From Candidatus Symbiothrix sp. (GTDB lineage Bacteria > Bacteroidota > Bacteroidia > Bacteroidales > Azobacteroidaceae): 33,932 nt of DNA. The notes beneath the pieces were generated by a model, which made no database searches, had not been told where the DNA came from, and saw nothing but the letters and a program-made list of their open reading frames with translations. This document shows positions 16,549 to 24,760 of this stretch, in pieces. The first letter of the stretch is position 1; the number at the start of each line of letters is the position of its first letter. The translations under genes were made by a program, and so were the position numbers. The DNA is taken from positions 1-33,932 of the forward strand of contig JAISKM010000151.1 of assembly GCA_031261285.1 (NCBI GenBank), in the 5' to 3' direction.

Positions 16549-17022
16549 TTAACTTCTTTCTTTTTGCATTTCTGTGAGCATACAATCCGTTAATTGGGTT
16601 GTAAACTTTCGCAAATTTGATACTGAAATAGTCTCCTCAAAAGTTTTGTTTGTTTTTGTCTTATCTGTAAAATCCTCAAATTTTATTTTATCTATTTTTT
16701 TTGACACATCATCACTAATAACCTTAAAGTTATAGTGAGCAACTGAATTTCGCAGATGCCTTGCCACTTCATTTACGGTATTGTCTTTGTTGTTCTTTTT
16801 AATATCATTTGGACTAATACCCCACTTTTCTTGCGAAATAATTTCAGTTGGCAAATTATCATACCAATGTTGCTGCGGAATTATCAACAGACCGACAAGA
16901 CAGTTAATAAATAAAGTCACTTCAAATTTTTCTTTTTCGTCAATTTGTAATCTGTCGTATTGTTCAATGATTGTTCGCGTTCGACAAACAAAATCATATT
17001 CTTGTTGTTTATAGAAACTCAT
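16549..17022 (-). CDS. HEPN-family protein (probable RNase)
   Basis: This 157-residue protein carries the HEPN motif Rx4H as RHLRNSVAHYNF near its middle, after a helical N-terminal half (RTRTIIEQYDRL). It resembles the small pEK499_p136-type HEPN family. HEPN proteins are often RNases in toxin-antitoxin or anti-phage systems. I prefer the ATG at 17022 (MSFYKQQEYDF); an ATG 33 bases further upstream overlaps the hairpin at 17048-17077. No antitoxin partner is adjacent. It is AT-rich, as are its neighbours. Confidence 0.72.
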   Translation of the reverse strand: MSFYKQQEYDFVCRTRTIIEQYDRLQIDEKEKFEVTLFINCLVGLLIIPQQHWYDNLPTEIISQEKWGISPNDIKKNNKDNTVNEVARHLRNSVAHYNFKVISDDVSKKIDKIKFEDFTDKTKTNKTFEETISVSNLRKFTTQLTDCMLTEMQKERS

Positions 17023-17047
17023 ATCTATTTTATTACAATTATTATTA

Positions 17048-17077
17048 AACGGCAAATGATATTTCGCACTTGCCGTT
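17048..17077. repeat. AACGGCAA hairpin upstream of HEPN gene
   Basis: AACGGCAA (17048-17055) pairs with TTGCCGTT (17070-17077). It pairs in form with the hairpin at 16512-16540, so the HEPN gene is bracketed by two related palindromes. Confidence 0.65.
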
Positions 17078-17097
17078 CGTTTTACATAAATTTCTTT

Positions 17098-17727
17098 TTA
17101 AAACTTCTCAAAATGCCACTTCATTCCACTAGGCTCTATTGAGGTGCATTCCCACGATGTTTCCCCTCCTTTTTGATATGTTTTATTCCATCCTTTTTTC
17201 AGAGATAAATTATATTTATCCGTATAACCACCCTTTGTATGTGAACCTTTTATGCTGGCATCTCTATCAACGTAAACCCACATGAGTGCAACACCATTTT
17301 CATTTTCACAGTAAAATACCCCGACTTCATTTTCATTGCCGTTTTTATACGCCTTAATATAATCGAAAGCTATATCTTGCGTATTAGTATCACTTATCGT
17401 TATTCCAGAGTCTGCTATTAATTCAGGGTTTGAAAAGATGGTTTTTGCCGGTTGCATTAATGCAAGATATTGAGCAGCGACTGGGTTTGGCAACTTGAGC
17501 GTAAAGCCGCCATTTTCATATTTTCCATTCACACCCATTTCGTCTTTCAAAATCCCGTCTCCTGGTCTTACTTCATCAACGGCTGTATTTCCTGTTGATA
17601 AAGTTACCTTAATTACGCCGTCAAAATTTCCGCTTTTGCCACCGTCATCGTCATTACTGCAAGTCGTAAAACCTAAAATACACACTATGGCTAATAATAT
17701 AGCCGACAAAAATTTGCTTGTTTTCAT
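17098..17727 (-). CDS. Hypothetical lipoprotein
   Basis: The 209-residue product has an N-terminal signal with lipobox-like FTTC, and right after the Cys a run of acidic residues (SNDDDGG), which in Bacteroidota resembles the lipoprotein export signal for surface display. The rest shows no motif I recognise: a Gly/Asn-rich N-terminal part, then a beta-rich domain with several Trp near the C-terminus. It is probably a surface lipoprotein of unknown function. It stands 43 bases before the hairpin ahead of the HEPN gene, on the same strand. Confidence 0.7.
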   Translation of the reverse strand: MKTSKFLSAILLAIVCILGFTTCSNDDDGGKSGNFDGVIKVTLSTGNTAVDEVRPGDGILKDEMGVNGKYENGGFTLKLPNPVAAQYLALMQPAKTIFSNPELIADSGITISDTNTQDIAFDYIKAYKNGNENEVGVFYCENENGVALMWVYVDRDASIKGSHTKGGYTDKYNLSLKKGWNKTYQKGGETSWECTSIEPSGMKWHFEKF

Positions 17728-17751
17728 TTTTACTTGTTTAAATTGTTATTC

Positions 17752-17958
17752 TTATTCTGATAATTCTAACAAATCCTGTTCAAAATAGGGTTTTCGTAGT
17801 TCGCCTTTGTCATCATAATAGTTGCATTCAACTTTTGAAGATTCTTCCATTTCTGTTAGAGAATTTCTCTTCAAAACTTTTTCATACCTCACAACTGTCA
17901 TTTTTGGACTGCCAGATTTTAGACAGACCACATCTCCAATTTTAAATTTTTTGTCCAT
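17752..17958 (-). CDS. YodC/DUF2158-family small protein
   Basis: This 68-residue protein begins MDKKFKIGDVVCLKSGSPKM, the hallmark of the DUF2158 (YodC) family, a small SH3-like beta-barrel of unknown role. It is 24 bases upstream of the lipoprotein gene on the same strand. I use the ATG at 17958 since the residues before it (to 17991) are not part of the family. A candidate structured RNA lies 67 bases upstream. Confidence 0.75.
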   Translation of the reverse strand: MDKKFKIGDVVCLKSGSPKMTVVRYEKVLKRNSLTEMEESSKVECNYYDDKGELRKPYFEQDLLELSE

Positions 17959-18025
17959 AATAAATTTATTTTTTCGCCTCCCTGTCCCCACCGTTCAGCA
18001 GTTTATAATTTGTAATTTTTTACAC

Positions 18026-18110
18026 AAAAAAAGCGCAGGAACTGTAATCATATCCATTTAGAGGTATCGCCAAACACCCACACCAAAGATAGACAACAGA
18101 ACCTGCGCTC
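18026..18110 (-). ncRNA. Candidate structured RNA ending in a U-tract
   Basis: On the minus strand AGCGCAGG (18109-18102) pairs perfectly with CCUGCGCU (18039-18032), with CUGU/ACAG continuing the stem after a 2x2 internal loop; a run of U follows the 3' arm. The enclosed 50 or so bases include TATCTTTG (18091-18084), itself a -7-like box, and a tiny ORF. A second minus-strand TATCTTTG lies at 18286-18279, upstream. This could be a small RNA with an intrinsic terminator, or an inverted-repeat-flanked promoter. I do not recognise the family. Confidence 0.4.
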
Positions 18111-18321
18111 TTGTTTATATATTCTTAAAATATACAAATTCAGAACGCAAGCCTTGTCGCTATTACCCTCTTGGTGTTGAAAATTGGCGATTTTCTAAAT
18201 AAGGATAATTTTACACGCTTTCGTTTATCAAAATGTCCTTCCAAAAGCCCAACGCTATGAACTGTTAGAATTATGCGACAAAGATAGTGAATTTTTAAAT
18301 ACGAAAGCATTTTTTACATTT

Positions 18322-18624
18322 TTACACGAAATTGTAGCGACCATACAGCCGTTTAACTGCTGTAATATCAAAATCGCAACCTCTGCGAGTTTTAAAGTCA
18401 TTGTTTTGCGGATTGCCTAACTTGATGCCTTGCTTTTTCTTTTCTGCTAAGGCTTGTTTTGTTCTGGTACTAATCAGTTGCGCCTTATTCTCTGCTATGG
18501 CTGCAATGATATGAATGGTCAGACGGTTAACCGTTGGCATATCGCAGCATATAAAATCAACGTTCGCAGCTTGCAAATTAGTGACAAAATGCAGGTTGCG
18601 TGCCAATCTATCCAACTTAGCCAC
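18322..18624 (-). pseudogene. Serine recombinase (resolvase) remnant
   Basis: The 100-residue frame keeps the second half of a resolvase catalytic domain: KLDRLARNLHFVTNLQ, VDFICCDMPTVNRLTIH, and ISTRTKQALAEKKKQGIKLG, followed by a short C-terminal part. The N-terminal strand with the catalytic Ser is missing, and a TAG lies three codons upstream of the GTG at 18624, so it cannot be active. The end is also truncated (no large C-terminal domain). It is the only integrase-type gene in the accessory region, and lies just outside the tRNA-like copy at 18793. It probably marks an old mobile element. Confidence 0.8.
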
Positions 18625-18753
18625 TAGTCTCTATAGGGAGGGACAAAGAGTTGCTACGCTCGTCTGAACGTCTTATTTAGGATTTCCTTTAGAGAGTAGA
18701 TAAGAATATTTTATAAGAAATTTAAGAATCTGGTTTTTTTGTTAAAATCATGT

Positions 18754-18782
18754 AAAAAGCAGTTACATTTACGTAACTGCTT
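18754..18782 (-). terminator. Intrinsic terminator after tRNA-Phe-like copy
   Basis: A 10-bp perfect stem AAGCAGTTAC/GTAACTGCTT with a 6-base loop is followed on the minus strand by a U-tract. It is homologous to the terminator at 29237-29265. Confidence 0.75.
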
Positions 18783-18792
18783 GATTTTCAGG

Positions 18793-18865
18793 TGGTACCA
18801 CCAGGATTCGAACCGGGGACACACGGATTTTCAGTCCGATGCTCTACCAACTGAGCTATGGAGCA
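18793..18865 (-). tRNA. tRNA-Phe(GAA)-like copy with broken acceptor stem
   Basis: From 18792 to 18861 it is identical (70 bases) to the intact tRNA-Phe at 29278-29347, including the GAA anticodon loop CTGAAAA, D- and T-arms. The acceptor 5' strand, however, is TGCTCCA and cannot pair with the 3' strand TGGTACC at positions 1, 3 and 4. No Bacteroidota promoter is apparent upstream. It is probably a non-functional copy or the far end of an element integrated at tRNA-Phe. Confidence 0.7.
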
Positions 18866-19079
18866 AGAAGATGCAGCTAAACATTTGATTTTAAGCAATT
18901 TATATGCTTGAAAAATACAATTTATTGTTGCTTTTTTGCCTCTATTTTAAAAAAGTTGACACATTTTTGACACAGATTGTATCAGTTTATAAATTTGTTT
19001 ATTCTCTCTATTTTAGAGCCATTTGCAGCTCTGTTCTTTAAAATTTCCCAACATATATGGATAGAATTTTACAATTTAA
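18866..19079. other. AT-rich gap; left flank of toxin-antitoxin cassette
   Basis: No gene is seen. Bases 19042-19067 form a direct repeat with 19653-19679, flanking the PIN/antitoxin pair. Confidence 0.6.
19042..19067. repeat. Direct repeat, left side of PIN cassette
   Basis: AATTTCCCAACATATATGG and the following ATAGAAT recur, with small changes, at 19653-19679. The leading AAATTTCCCAACA also appears near 27339 beside the AbiE module. Confidence 0.7.
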
Positions 19080-19383
19080 TTAGATACTGTCTATAGAATC
19101 ATTAAATAAACGACTGTTTTTGATTTCAAACAAGTCGTTTGTAGTGAGTGTGTTATGATAATTTTTATTGGAAAGCCCAGCTACTAATTTTTTATCTCCT
19201 GTCCATAATTTACATTTAAATTGTTTTGAATAAGCAATATAAACCACATCTTTGAAATCAATGTCAGAAACGAGATTGTTTGCAAATAGCCAATTTTCCA
19301 GAATTGATTAATACATCCCCAATCTTGCCATCTGAATTAAGAATTGCACTGAAAATAATGTTTGCATCAACAACAATTTTCAT
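19080..19383 (-). pseudogene. PIN-domain toxin, internally deleted
   Basis: The start MKIVVDANIIFSAIL (first acidic residue of the PIN active site) runs for 39 residues and then stops at about 19264. In another frame the C-terminal part follows at once: DIDFKDVVYIAYSKQFKCK and LWTGDKKLVAGL, with the later PIN Asp residues, ending at the TAA at 19082-19080. About 40-50 middle residues of a normal PIN domain are absent and the frame is shifted. The ATG overlaps the antitoxin stop by four bases, as in intact pairs. Confidence 0.85.
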
Positions 19384-19586
19384 TTGAGAAATCGCTGTTT
19401 ATTTTTGTTCCACCAATTGACATTAACTTCGTTTGCCAAACTGTCAATAGCCGATTGTTTAGCTTTTGACTTAGACGTAGCCTCCAAATATTTAGCATAG
19501 TCAATCAAACGCTGAATGCCAAAAATATCCGTTCCAGAAGAAAACGAAATAGTAATTTGATTATTTGCAACTCTTTCAACTATCAT
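19380..19586 (-). CDS. Antitoxin of a PIN-type toxin-antitoxin pair
   Basis: A 68-residue protein whose TGA overlaps the ATG of the PIN toxin (ATGA). It begins MIVERVANNQITISFSSGTD and has a helical middle (IQRLIDYAKYLEATSKSK) and a Trp-containing C-terminus (VNVNWWNKNK) of the kind that masks PIN active sites. It has no recognisable DNA-binding motif that I can name, and its family is assigned mainly by its position. With the toxin broken, it is an orphan antitoxin that could still neutralise related toxins. Confidence 0.75.
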   Translation of the reverse strand: MIVERVANNQITISFSSGTDIFGIQRLIDYAKYLEATSKSKAKQSAIDSLANEVNVNWWNKNKQRFLK

Positions 19587-19652
19587 AATTCATATAAATT
19601 TGTTGTTGCAAAGTTACAACTTTATTTTGAATTAGCAATTTTTCTGAGTGTA

Positions 19653-19679
19653 AATTTTCCCCAACATAATGGATAGAAT
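19653..19679. repeat. Direct repeat, right side of PIN cassette
   Basis: AATTTTCCCCAACATAATGG then ATAGAAT; partner of 19042-19067. The pair brackets the 0.6-kb toxin-antitoxin unit. Confidence 0.7.
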
Positions 19680-19693
19680 GTTGTTTCTTATAT

Positions 19694-20308
19694 TTATGTT
19701 CTATAATTGCATTTATACGCTAAATTTTTAGACTTGCATTGAGGACAAAAAAGTGGATTATCACAACTTAATTTGCCTCCACATTCACAAACAAGAGGGT
19801 GAACAATGTTTATTTTGTGATATTCCTTTGAATGACTTTCTATTTCATGAAATTTACCACATGATTGGCATTGATAACCAATTACTGCATCATAACTTCC
19901 ATGAACGAATGAAACAGTATCTTTACTATAGCCACATTCTTTGCAAGTTATTTTGCCAGCGCCACCCATACGACTGTAATACAAAGAGTTATCTCGTTTT
20001 TGATTTTCTTTTTCAATATCTCGCTTTCTTTGCTGTTTTTCTTTTTCATATCTTGTAAAGATAGATATTAGAAACGGAGTGGCAAGAAACATCAAACAGG
20101 CAGTAATTATCAGCACGAGGGTAATAACGATTCTTTTCATTGTCCTTGCAAAAGTATTTAAATGGAGATCCCAACTAATATCTCTATAAGTTTTAGGGAT
20201 GCTTTCTTTAAAAAACTGTATCGTTTGATTCCTTACGGCAGGAATAAATAGTATAATTGCTGCACAGATTGTTGCGTATGCTATTATTATAAAAATAAAT
20301 GTGTTCAT
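19694..20308 (-). CDS. Membrane protein with zinc ribbons
   Basis: A 204-residue protein with two N-terminal membrane helices (about residues 5-24 and 60-84), a charged coil (about 88-108) and a cytoplasmic C-terminal half with Cys pairs: CKECGYSK, CQSCGKFHE, then CECGGK and CPQCKSK. These form two zinc ribbons. No enzyme motif is visible. It lies 18 bases after the TPR gene on the same strand and is the last gene of the run from 25793, so it may be the membrane part of that system. The function is unknown. Confidence 0.7.
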   Translation of the reverse strand: MNTFIFIIIAYATICAAIILFIPAVRNQTIQFFKESIPKTYRDISWDLHLNTFARTMKRIVITLVLIITACLMFLATPFLISIFTRYEKEKQQRKRDIEKENQKRDNSLYYSRMGGAGKITCKECGYSKDTVSFVHGSYDAVIGYQCQSCGKFHEIESHSKEYHKINIVHPLVCECGGKLSCDNPLFCPQCKSKNLAYKCNYRT

Positions 20309-20326
20309 AAATTTCTATTTTTATGT

Positions 20327-21406
20327 TTATAATACCTGAATGGGTTTAACTTTTCTCCCGAATACATCAGTCGTCAAATAAAACAATGCCTTTGCTATAG
20401 CAAATTCAAATTTAGCAAAAGTGTGATTGCATATAGGTTTTTTATAGATTTTTCTAAAGAAAAAATAAGGCAATGCCTGTGCCTCAACAAAAATAAACGT
20501 GTCAGATTCACTCTGTTTCTTTGTACTTAAATACATATCAATCTGCAATTTACCTTGTTTTTTAGGTGGATTGGGATACTTGTAAACACCATCACATTTG
20601 CCATATTTGAATATGTCCTCCTCATTAAATAACACTATTTCAAAACCGTTTGGCTGTAAAGATAATGCTTTTTCATAATCTTTTTGAGCCTCTTGGTAAT
20701 TCTTATGATGTCGATAATACAAAGCTCTGTTGATGTAAGCATCAGAACAATTTGCATCTATTTCTATGGCTTTATTCAAATTGTCCAGTATACCCTTTTG
20801 ATAATTTGCTTTTTCACTCATTGCTGCTACTTGTAGGTGAGAATATATTTCATCAAATGTACTGTTGTTTTGATTTCTTTTTATCAAAGAAATCAGTTCT
20901 CTCCATGTGATTTCAGTTGTATCTACGTGGGATACTTTTAAATATTTTTCTTCTTCCCCTTCTTCATCAAACAAACCTTTTCTTGTTTCAATCTCAAATT
21001 GAAATTCTTTATGTAATATTTGGATAATATTGCCATTTTTTATGTCAAATTCCAATTCTTTTGTATATGAAGAGCCATATCCACCGTGAACATACTGAGC
21101 CATCTTTCCAATGGGTACTCTAAGCTTTCCGGTAAACCAAGTTGCTTTTATTTCGGTTTCATTTGGAAATAGATAATTTATATCCACTTGAGAAGAATTT
21201 TCCCAAGTGCGTACATTCCCTATAAAATCAACTAAATAGAGAGCGTTGTCTTTCAATTCCCAAGTACCTACATAGCCCCTCCAACAAGCTGTGCTTGCAG
21301 CTGCAAATTTTAACCCTTTATCTTTTATATAGCTTTCTAACGGATTACTAAGCAAACTTATCGTTTCGTCTGCTATAATTATTTTTTCTGCTGCTTGTGC
21401 TGTCAT
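20327..21406 (-). CDS. TPR-repeat protein of unknown function
   Basis: This 359-residue protein has a beta-rich N-terminal half with many aromatic residues (ACWRGYVGTWELKDNALYLV; GYGSSYTKELEFDIKNG) and a TPR pair after about residue 200: KGILDNLNKAIEIDANCSDA then YRHHKNYQEAQKDYEKALSL. The C-terminus is uncharacterised. No catalytic motif is recognised. The start is six bases after the end of the FRG gene, suggesting translational coupling. TPRs are common scaffolds or sensors in bacterial conflict systems. Confidence 0.7.
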   Translation of the reverse strand: MTAQAAEKIIIADETISLLSNPLESYIKDKGLKFAAASTACWRGYVGTWELKDNALYLVDFIGNVRTWENSSQVDINYLFPNETEIKATWFTGKLRVPIGKMAQYVHGGYGSSYTKELEFDIKNGNIIQILHKEFQFEIETRKGLFDEEGEEEKYLKVSHVDTTEITWRELISLIKRNQNNSTFDEIYSHLQVAAMSEKANYQKGILDNLNKAIEIDANCSDAYINRALYYRHHKNYQEAQKDYEKALSLQPNGFEIVLFNEEDIFKYGKCDGVYKYPNPPKKQGKLQIDMYLSTKKQSESDTFIFVEAQALPYFFFRKIYKKPICNHTFAKFEFAIAKALFYLTTDVFGRKVKPIQVL

Positions 21407-21412
21407 TTTATG

Positions 21413-22243
21413 TTATAATTTATATTTTGTTTGTAAATCTTTGACTATAGCATCAATCTCCGTGATGGTCTTAATCATAACAGTATTATAATTAATGTGA
21501 TAATTATCAAGCTCCTTTCTCATCGCTTCTTTGCAGTCTGAAGGAATAATGATTTTGTGTAAATTTTTGTTGAAATATTCTTGCTCCTCCAAAGGAATAT
21601 AGATCGTTTCATAAGGTTGAATAAGAAATTTTCCGTTTTGACACATTTTTCTTCTTTGTGCGATTTCTTTTTCTAAATTGTCTGAATAAAATGTTGATGC
21701 GTTTAAAAGAGCAATGTTGTTAAATTCAAATGGATCACTATTTAGATGTTTCATTGAAGAGTCATTCTCGGAAATTAAAATCTCACGAGGAGAGAAATAT
21801 ATCCAAAATTGACCATCTAAGCCATCGTATTTAGAATCACAAACAGCAAAATATAATGCAATCTGCCAATTAAGAGTCCAATCCATAAATCGAGTTGGAA
21901 TACCATAATGCTGCGCTTGAGCTATTAATAACCAATCATCATGATATCCTTTTTTTGTCCAACGTGTTTGAATATGTTCGTTCAAATTCCAGATTTCTAA
22001 CTGTTGTTTAAATTCAGTAATAATTGCTTTTTCATTTTTTTTTACTTTCTTTGGACTACACCCCTTTAAATTTCGAATAATATTTGGCTCTAAACCCCAA
22101 GAATCATTAGCTTGCCCACGATAAATTTCTTGAACATTTTGTGCATTCAAGTAGAACCGATCGCTTCGTATTTCTTGAATAACTTTGCTCAATTCTTCGT
22201 AAGATGTAATTTTCTGTGGTAATTCGTGAATTATTAGACACAT
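21413..22243 (-). CDS. FRG-domain protein
   Basis: The 276-residue protein matches the FRG domain: the N-terminal YRGQANDSWGLEPNIIR, then LLIAQAQHYGIPTRFMDW and NWQIALYFAVCDS. These are the defining conserved blocks. Proteins of this kind are frequent in phage-defence islands, although no biochemical activity has been established to my knowledge. It sits six bases ahead of the TPR gene and 38 bases after the exonuclease gene, inside a six-gene minus-strand run. The family call is strong, the function is not known. Confidence 0.85.
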   Translation of the reverse strand: MCLIIHELPQKITSYEELSKVIQEIRSDRFYLNAQNVQEIYRGQANDSWGLEPNIIRNLKGCSPKKVKKNEKAIITEFKQQLEIWNLNEHIQTRWTKKGYHDDWLLIAQAQHYGIPTRFMDWTLNWQIALYFAVCDSKYDGLDGQFWIYFSPREILISENDSSMKHLNSDPFEFNNIALLNASTFYSDNLEKEIAQRRKMCQNGKFLIQPYETIYIPLEEQEYFNKNLHKIIIPSDCKEAMRKELDNYHINYNTVMIKTITEIDAIVKDLQTKYKL

Positions 22244-22281
22244 ATATTGATTTAATTTTTTTATTTTGAACTTTTACAGTT

Positions 22282-24708
22282 TTATTTTCTTAATTTTTGC
22301 AAAACACTATTTACAAAATCTTCTGTCAAATGTGGCTTTATCACTTTATGGTATAACACCTCGTTTGACTCCAATGAAACCCACTTATCGCGAAATTTTT
22401 GAATAAGTTCCAAAGACCAAGGTAATGCCTCGTTCATACTTAGACCACAATTGTCATTATACCAATCATTATACCAAAGCCATTTATCTTTGTATTTTTC
22501 AATCAAATCAATAGACCATGGCAAAGCAGTATTACTTGACAAAGCATCCCAATCCCAATTTGAATTATATTTATCAATAAATTTTAAAGACCATGGCAAA
22601 GATTTATTTTTCGATAAACCTCCATTGAAACCCATTATAGCATAGTAATTACTGGGTGAGTTCCAATTCCAATTATCCACATACCTATCAATGAAATCTT
22701 CAGACCAGGGTAAGGCTTCGTTCTCTGACAACCGATCCCAGTTCCACTTATCTATGAAATTGTCAATCAACACAATACACCATGGCAATCCTATATTTGA
22801 AGATAGATTTTTCCAATTCCATCTTTCCAAATAATCGTTCAATAACTTCGTCTGCCATGGCAACCCTTCGTTCAGAGATAAATTGTTCCAGTCCCATTTG
22901 TCTATATATTTTTCAAGAAGTTCAACACTCCACGGTAATGATTGATTTTTAGATAAATTTTCCCAATTCCATTTATATAAATATTTCTCTATAAGGTCCA
23001 CAGTCCACGGGAGATAAATATTTTCGGACAAAGCATCCCAATCAATTTCTTTATAGTATTGATGAATTGTATCATAATTCCATGTGATATTTGGAATTTT
23101 AATAATTTCATAACCTAACGCTTCATAACGTTGTTTAGATACCATATCATGAAAATGAGCGTTTCCTGATGGTGAGAATGCGAAAAATTCATTGCTATGG
23201 TTTTCGATGAATTGTTCTTTTGATATGATAGACCAAGATTTACCACAATATTTCTTTTCATCAGAAAATAGTCGTTGGCTTATCAGTACACATGTTTTCA
23301 AATCCAATTTATAACCATTCATTTCAAGAATTTTTCTATTGGAAGGAGGCGTGATCCTGCTAACGCCTTTGTTGTGAACAATCCAAACAGCGTCAGGATA
23401 TTCCTCATTAGGAATAGTCAGACCGACGCAGATATTGCCTAACGCTTCGTTGAATGTACGTGCTACTGTGCACAACGTGTTGCCAACTGCATCTACACCA
23501 AACATTTCCTTAGTGTTAGGATTAATCACTACGTTGATTGAGTCAGTGTTGGTCATTGCTTTGAACTGTTCTATAGTTACAATTTTAGAAAAATCGCAAT
23601 CATTATCTTTCTCTTGTATGGGATAAGTTAGTGTAAGACGGGCTTCTGAGTACAATTTTTTAAATTTGTAAAGGCTCTTGTTTTTTAATAGACCGTCAAT
23701 ATCCCATTTATTCTCATATTTTTCTATGAATTTTATATCATCCCATGGTAATCCTGCATTTTGTGACAAATTTTCCCAACTCCATTTGTCAATATATTTG
23801 TCAATCAAATAAGCAGAAATGTTGCGAGATAATAAAGCCCAATTTAAATTGTCTTGATAATTATTAATTAATTCTTCCGCTTTACGATATTCACATCTTT
23901 TATAAAGATCCCTAATGATATTTGTAACTACACAACTAAAATTCAATACATTTTTGTACTGCAACAATAATGCCTCAGTAAAAGGATAATATTTGGAAAT
24001 AATATTAATAAACAGCTTTTGATTATTCAAAGCAAACAATTCTAATTCTTTTTGTGCCGGACTAAAAGCGATACTACCACTTATTAATGTGGGGGAAATG
24101 TGTGCTATTGGTGCTTGTTTCACTTGTGTCTTAGGAATTTTGATAATCCCTTTTTTCTCCAACTCCCAAAAACATTTTACCGTAGCTTTTATATCCACCA
24201 AAGCATCGTGAGCTTCCGAAACAGAAGTATTAAATAATTTATCATATAGTTCAGATAGGGATGGATATTTGTAGCCATAACTTCCGGGAAGTGCACAAAA
24301 ATCAGTACTAACTTGCATTGTGCAAATTTTTGTTTTACTTGACAGAAAATTAGGTATCTTTATCCGATAAAGTTCTGCACCAATAATTTTTTCGTCAAAG
24401 GCAATATTATGAGCAACTATGTATTCAGCCTTTTCTACCCACGACTGAAATTCTACTAAAACTGATTTTAAATCTTTTCCATCCCTAATAGCTTTTTCAG
24501 TAGTGATACGATGAAGTTTAGTTGATTCCGTTGGGATTGTAAATCCCAACGGCTTTACAATATGATTAACTTCTTTAACTTGATGTCCATCAAAATCATA
24601 CACCATATATGCTAATTGCACCAACCGAGGCCAATTATCTATGTCAGATACAGGTGCTTTATAATTCTTAGGCAATCCTGTTGTTTCTGTATCAAAAAAT
24701 AGTATCAT
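22282..24708 (-). CDS. DEDDh exonuclease fused to Trp-rich LPW repeats
   Basis: An 808-residue protein. Residues 1-190 are a DnaQ-like 3'-5' exonuclease with ExoI FFDTETTGLP, ExoII VAHNIAFDEKII and ExoIII EAHDALVDIKATV, so all DEDDh residues are present. Residues about 280-355 hold three degenerate repeats and about 555-790 hold eight more of the form WxWxxLSxNxxLPWSxxLIxxYxDK (periods mostly 24-27 residues). Similar WNW..LS.N repeats are abundant in giant DNA viruses. Between them lies an unassigned region of about 200 residues. The ATG at 24708 places MILFFDTETTG at the N-terminus, better than the TTG nine bases upstream. It is likely to act on DNA or RNA, with the repeats for binding. Confidence 0.83.
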   Translation of the reverse strand: MILFFDTETTGLPKNYKAPVSDIDNWPRLVQLAYMVYDFDGHQVKEVNHIVKPLGFTIPTESTKLHRITTEKAIRDGKDLKSVLVEFQSWVEKAEYIVAHNIAFDEKIIGAELYRIKIPNFLSSKTKICTMQVSTDFCALPGSYGYKYPSLSELYDKLFNTSVSEAHDALVDIKATVKCFWELEKKGIIKIPKTQVKQAPIAHISPTLISGSIAFSPAQKELELFALNNQKLFINIISKYYPFTEALLLQYKNVLNFSCVVTNIIRDLYKRCEYRKAEELINNYQDNLNWALLSRNISAYLIDKYIDKWSWENLSQNAGLPWDDIKFIEKYENKWDIDGLLKNKSLYKFKKLYSEARLTLTYPIQEKDNDCDFSKIVTIEQFKAMTNTDSINVVINPNTKEMFGVDAVGNTLCTVARTFNEALGNICVGLTIPNEEYPDAVWIVHNKGVSRITPPSNRKILEMNGYKLDLKTCVLISQRLFSDEKKYCGKSWSIISKEQFIENHSNEFFAFSPSGNAHFHDMVSKQRYEALGYEIIKIPNITWNYDTIHQYYKEIDWDALSENIYLPWTVDLIEKYLYKWNWENLSKNQSLPWSVELLEKYIDKWDWNNLSLNEGLPWQTKLLNDYLERWNWKNLSSNIGLPWCIVLIDNFIDKWNWDRLSENEALPWSEDFIDRYVDNWNWNSPSNYYAIMGFNGGLSKNKSLPWSLKFIDKYNSNWDWDALSSNTALPWSIDLIEKYKDKWLWYNDWYNDNCGLSMNEALPWSLELIQKFRDKWVSLESNEVLYHKVIKPHLTEDFVNSVLQKLRK

Positions 24709-24760
24709 TAAATCCAATTAGTTTTTATTTTACATACTCTAAAAAGTTTTTGGCTACCTT

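Noticed and set aside
18322-18624. Active integrase for the accessory island
   Set aside because: The catalytic Ser region and C-terminal domain are missing and a stop is just upstream, so it is only a remnant.
18793-18865. Second functional tRNA-Phe
   Set aside because: The acceptor stem cannot pair at three positions and no promoter is seen; kept as a degenerate copy.
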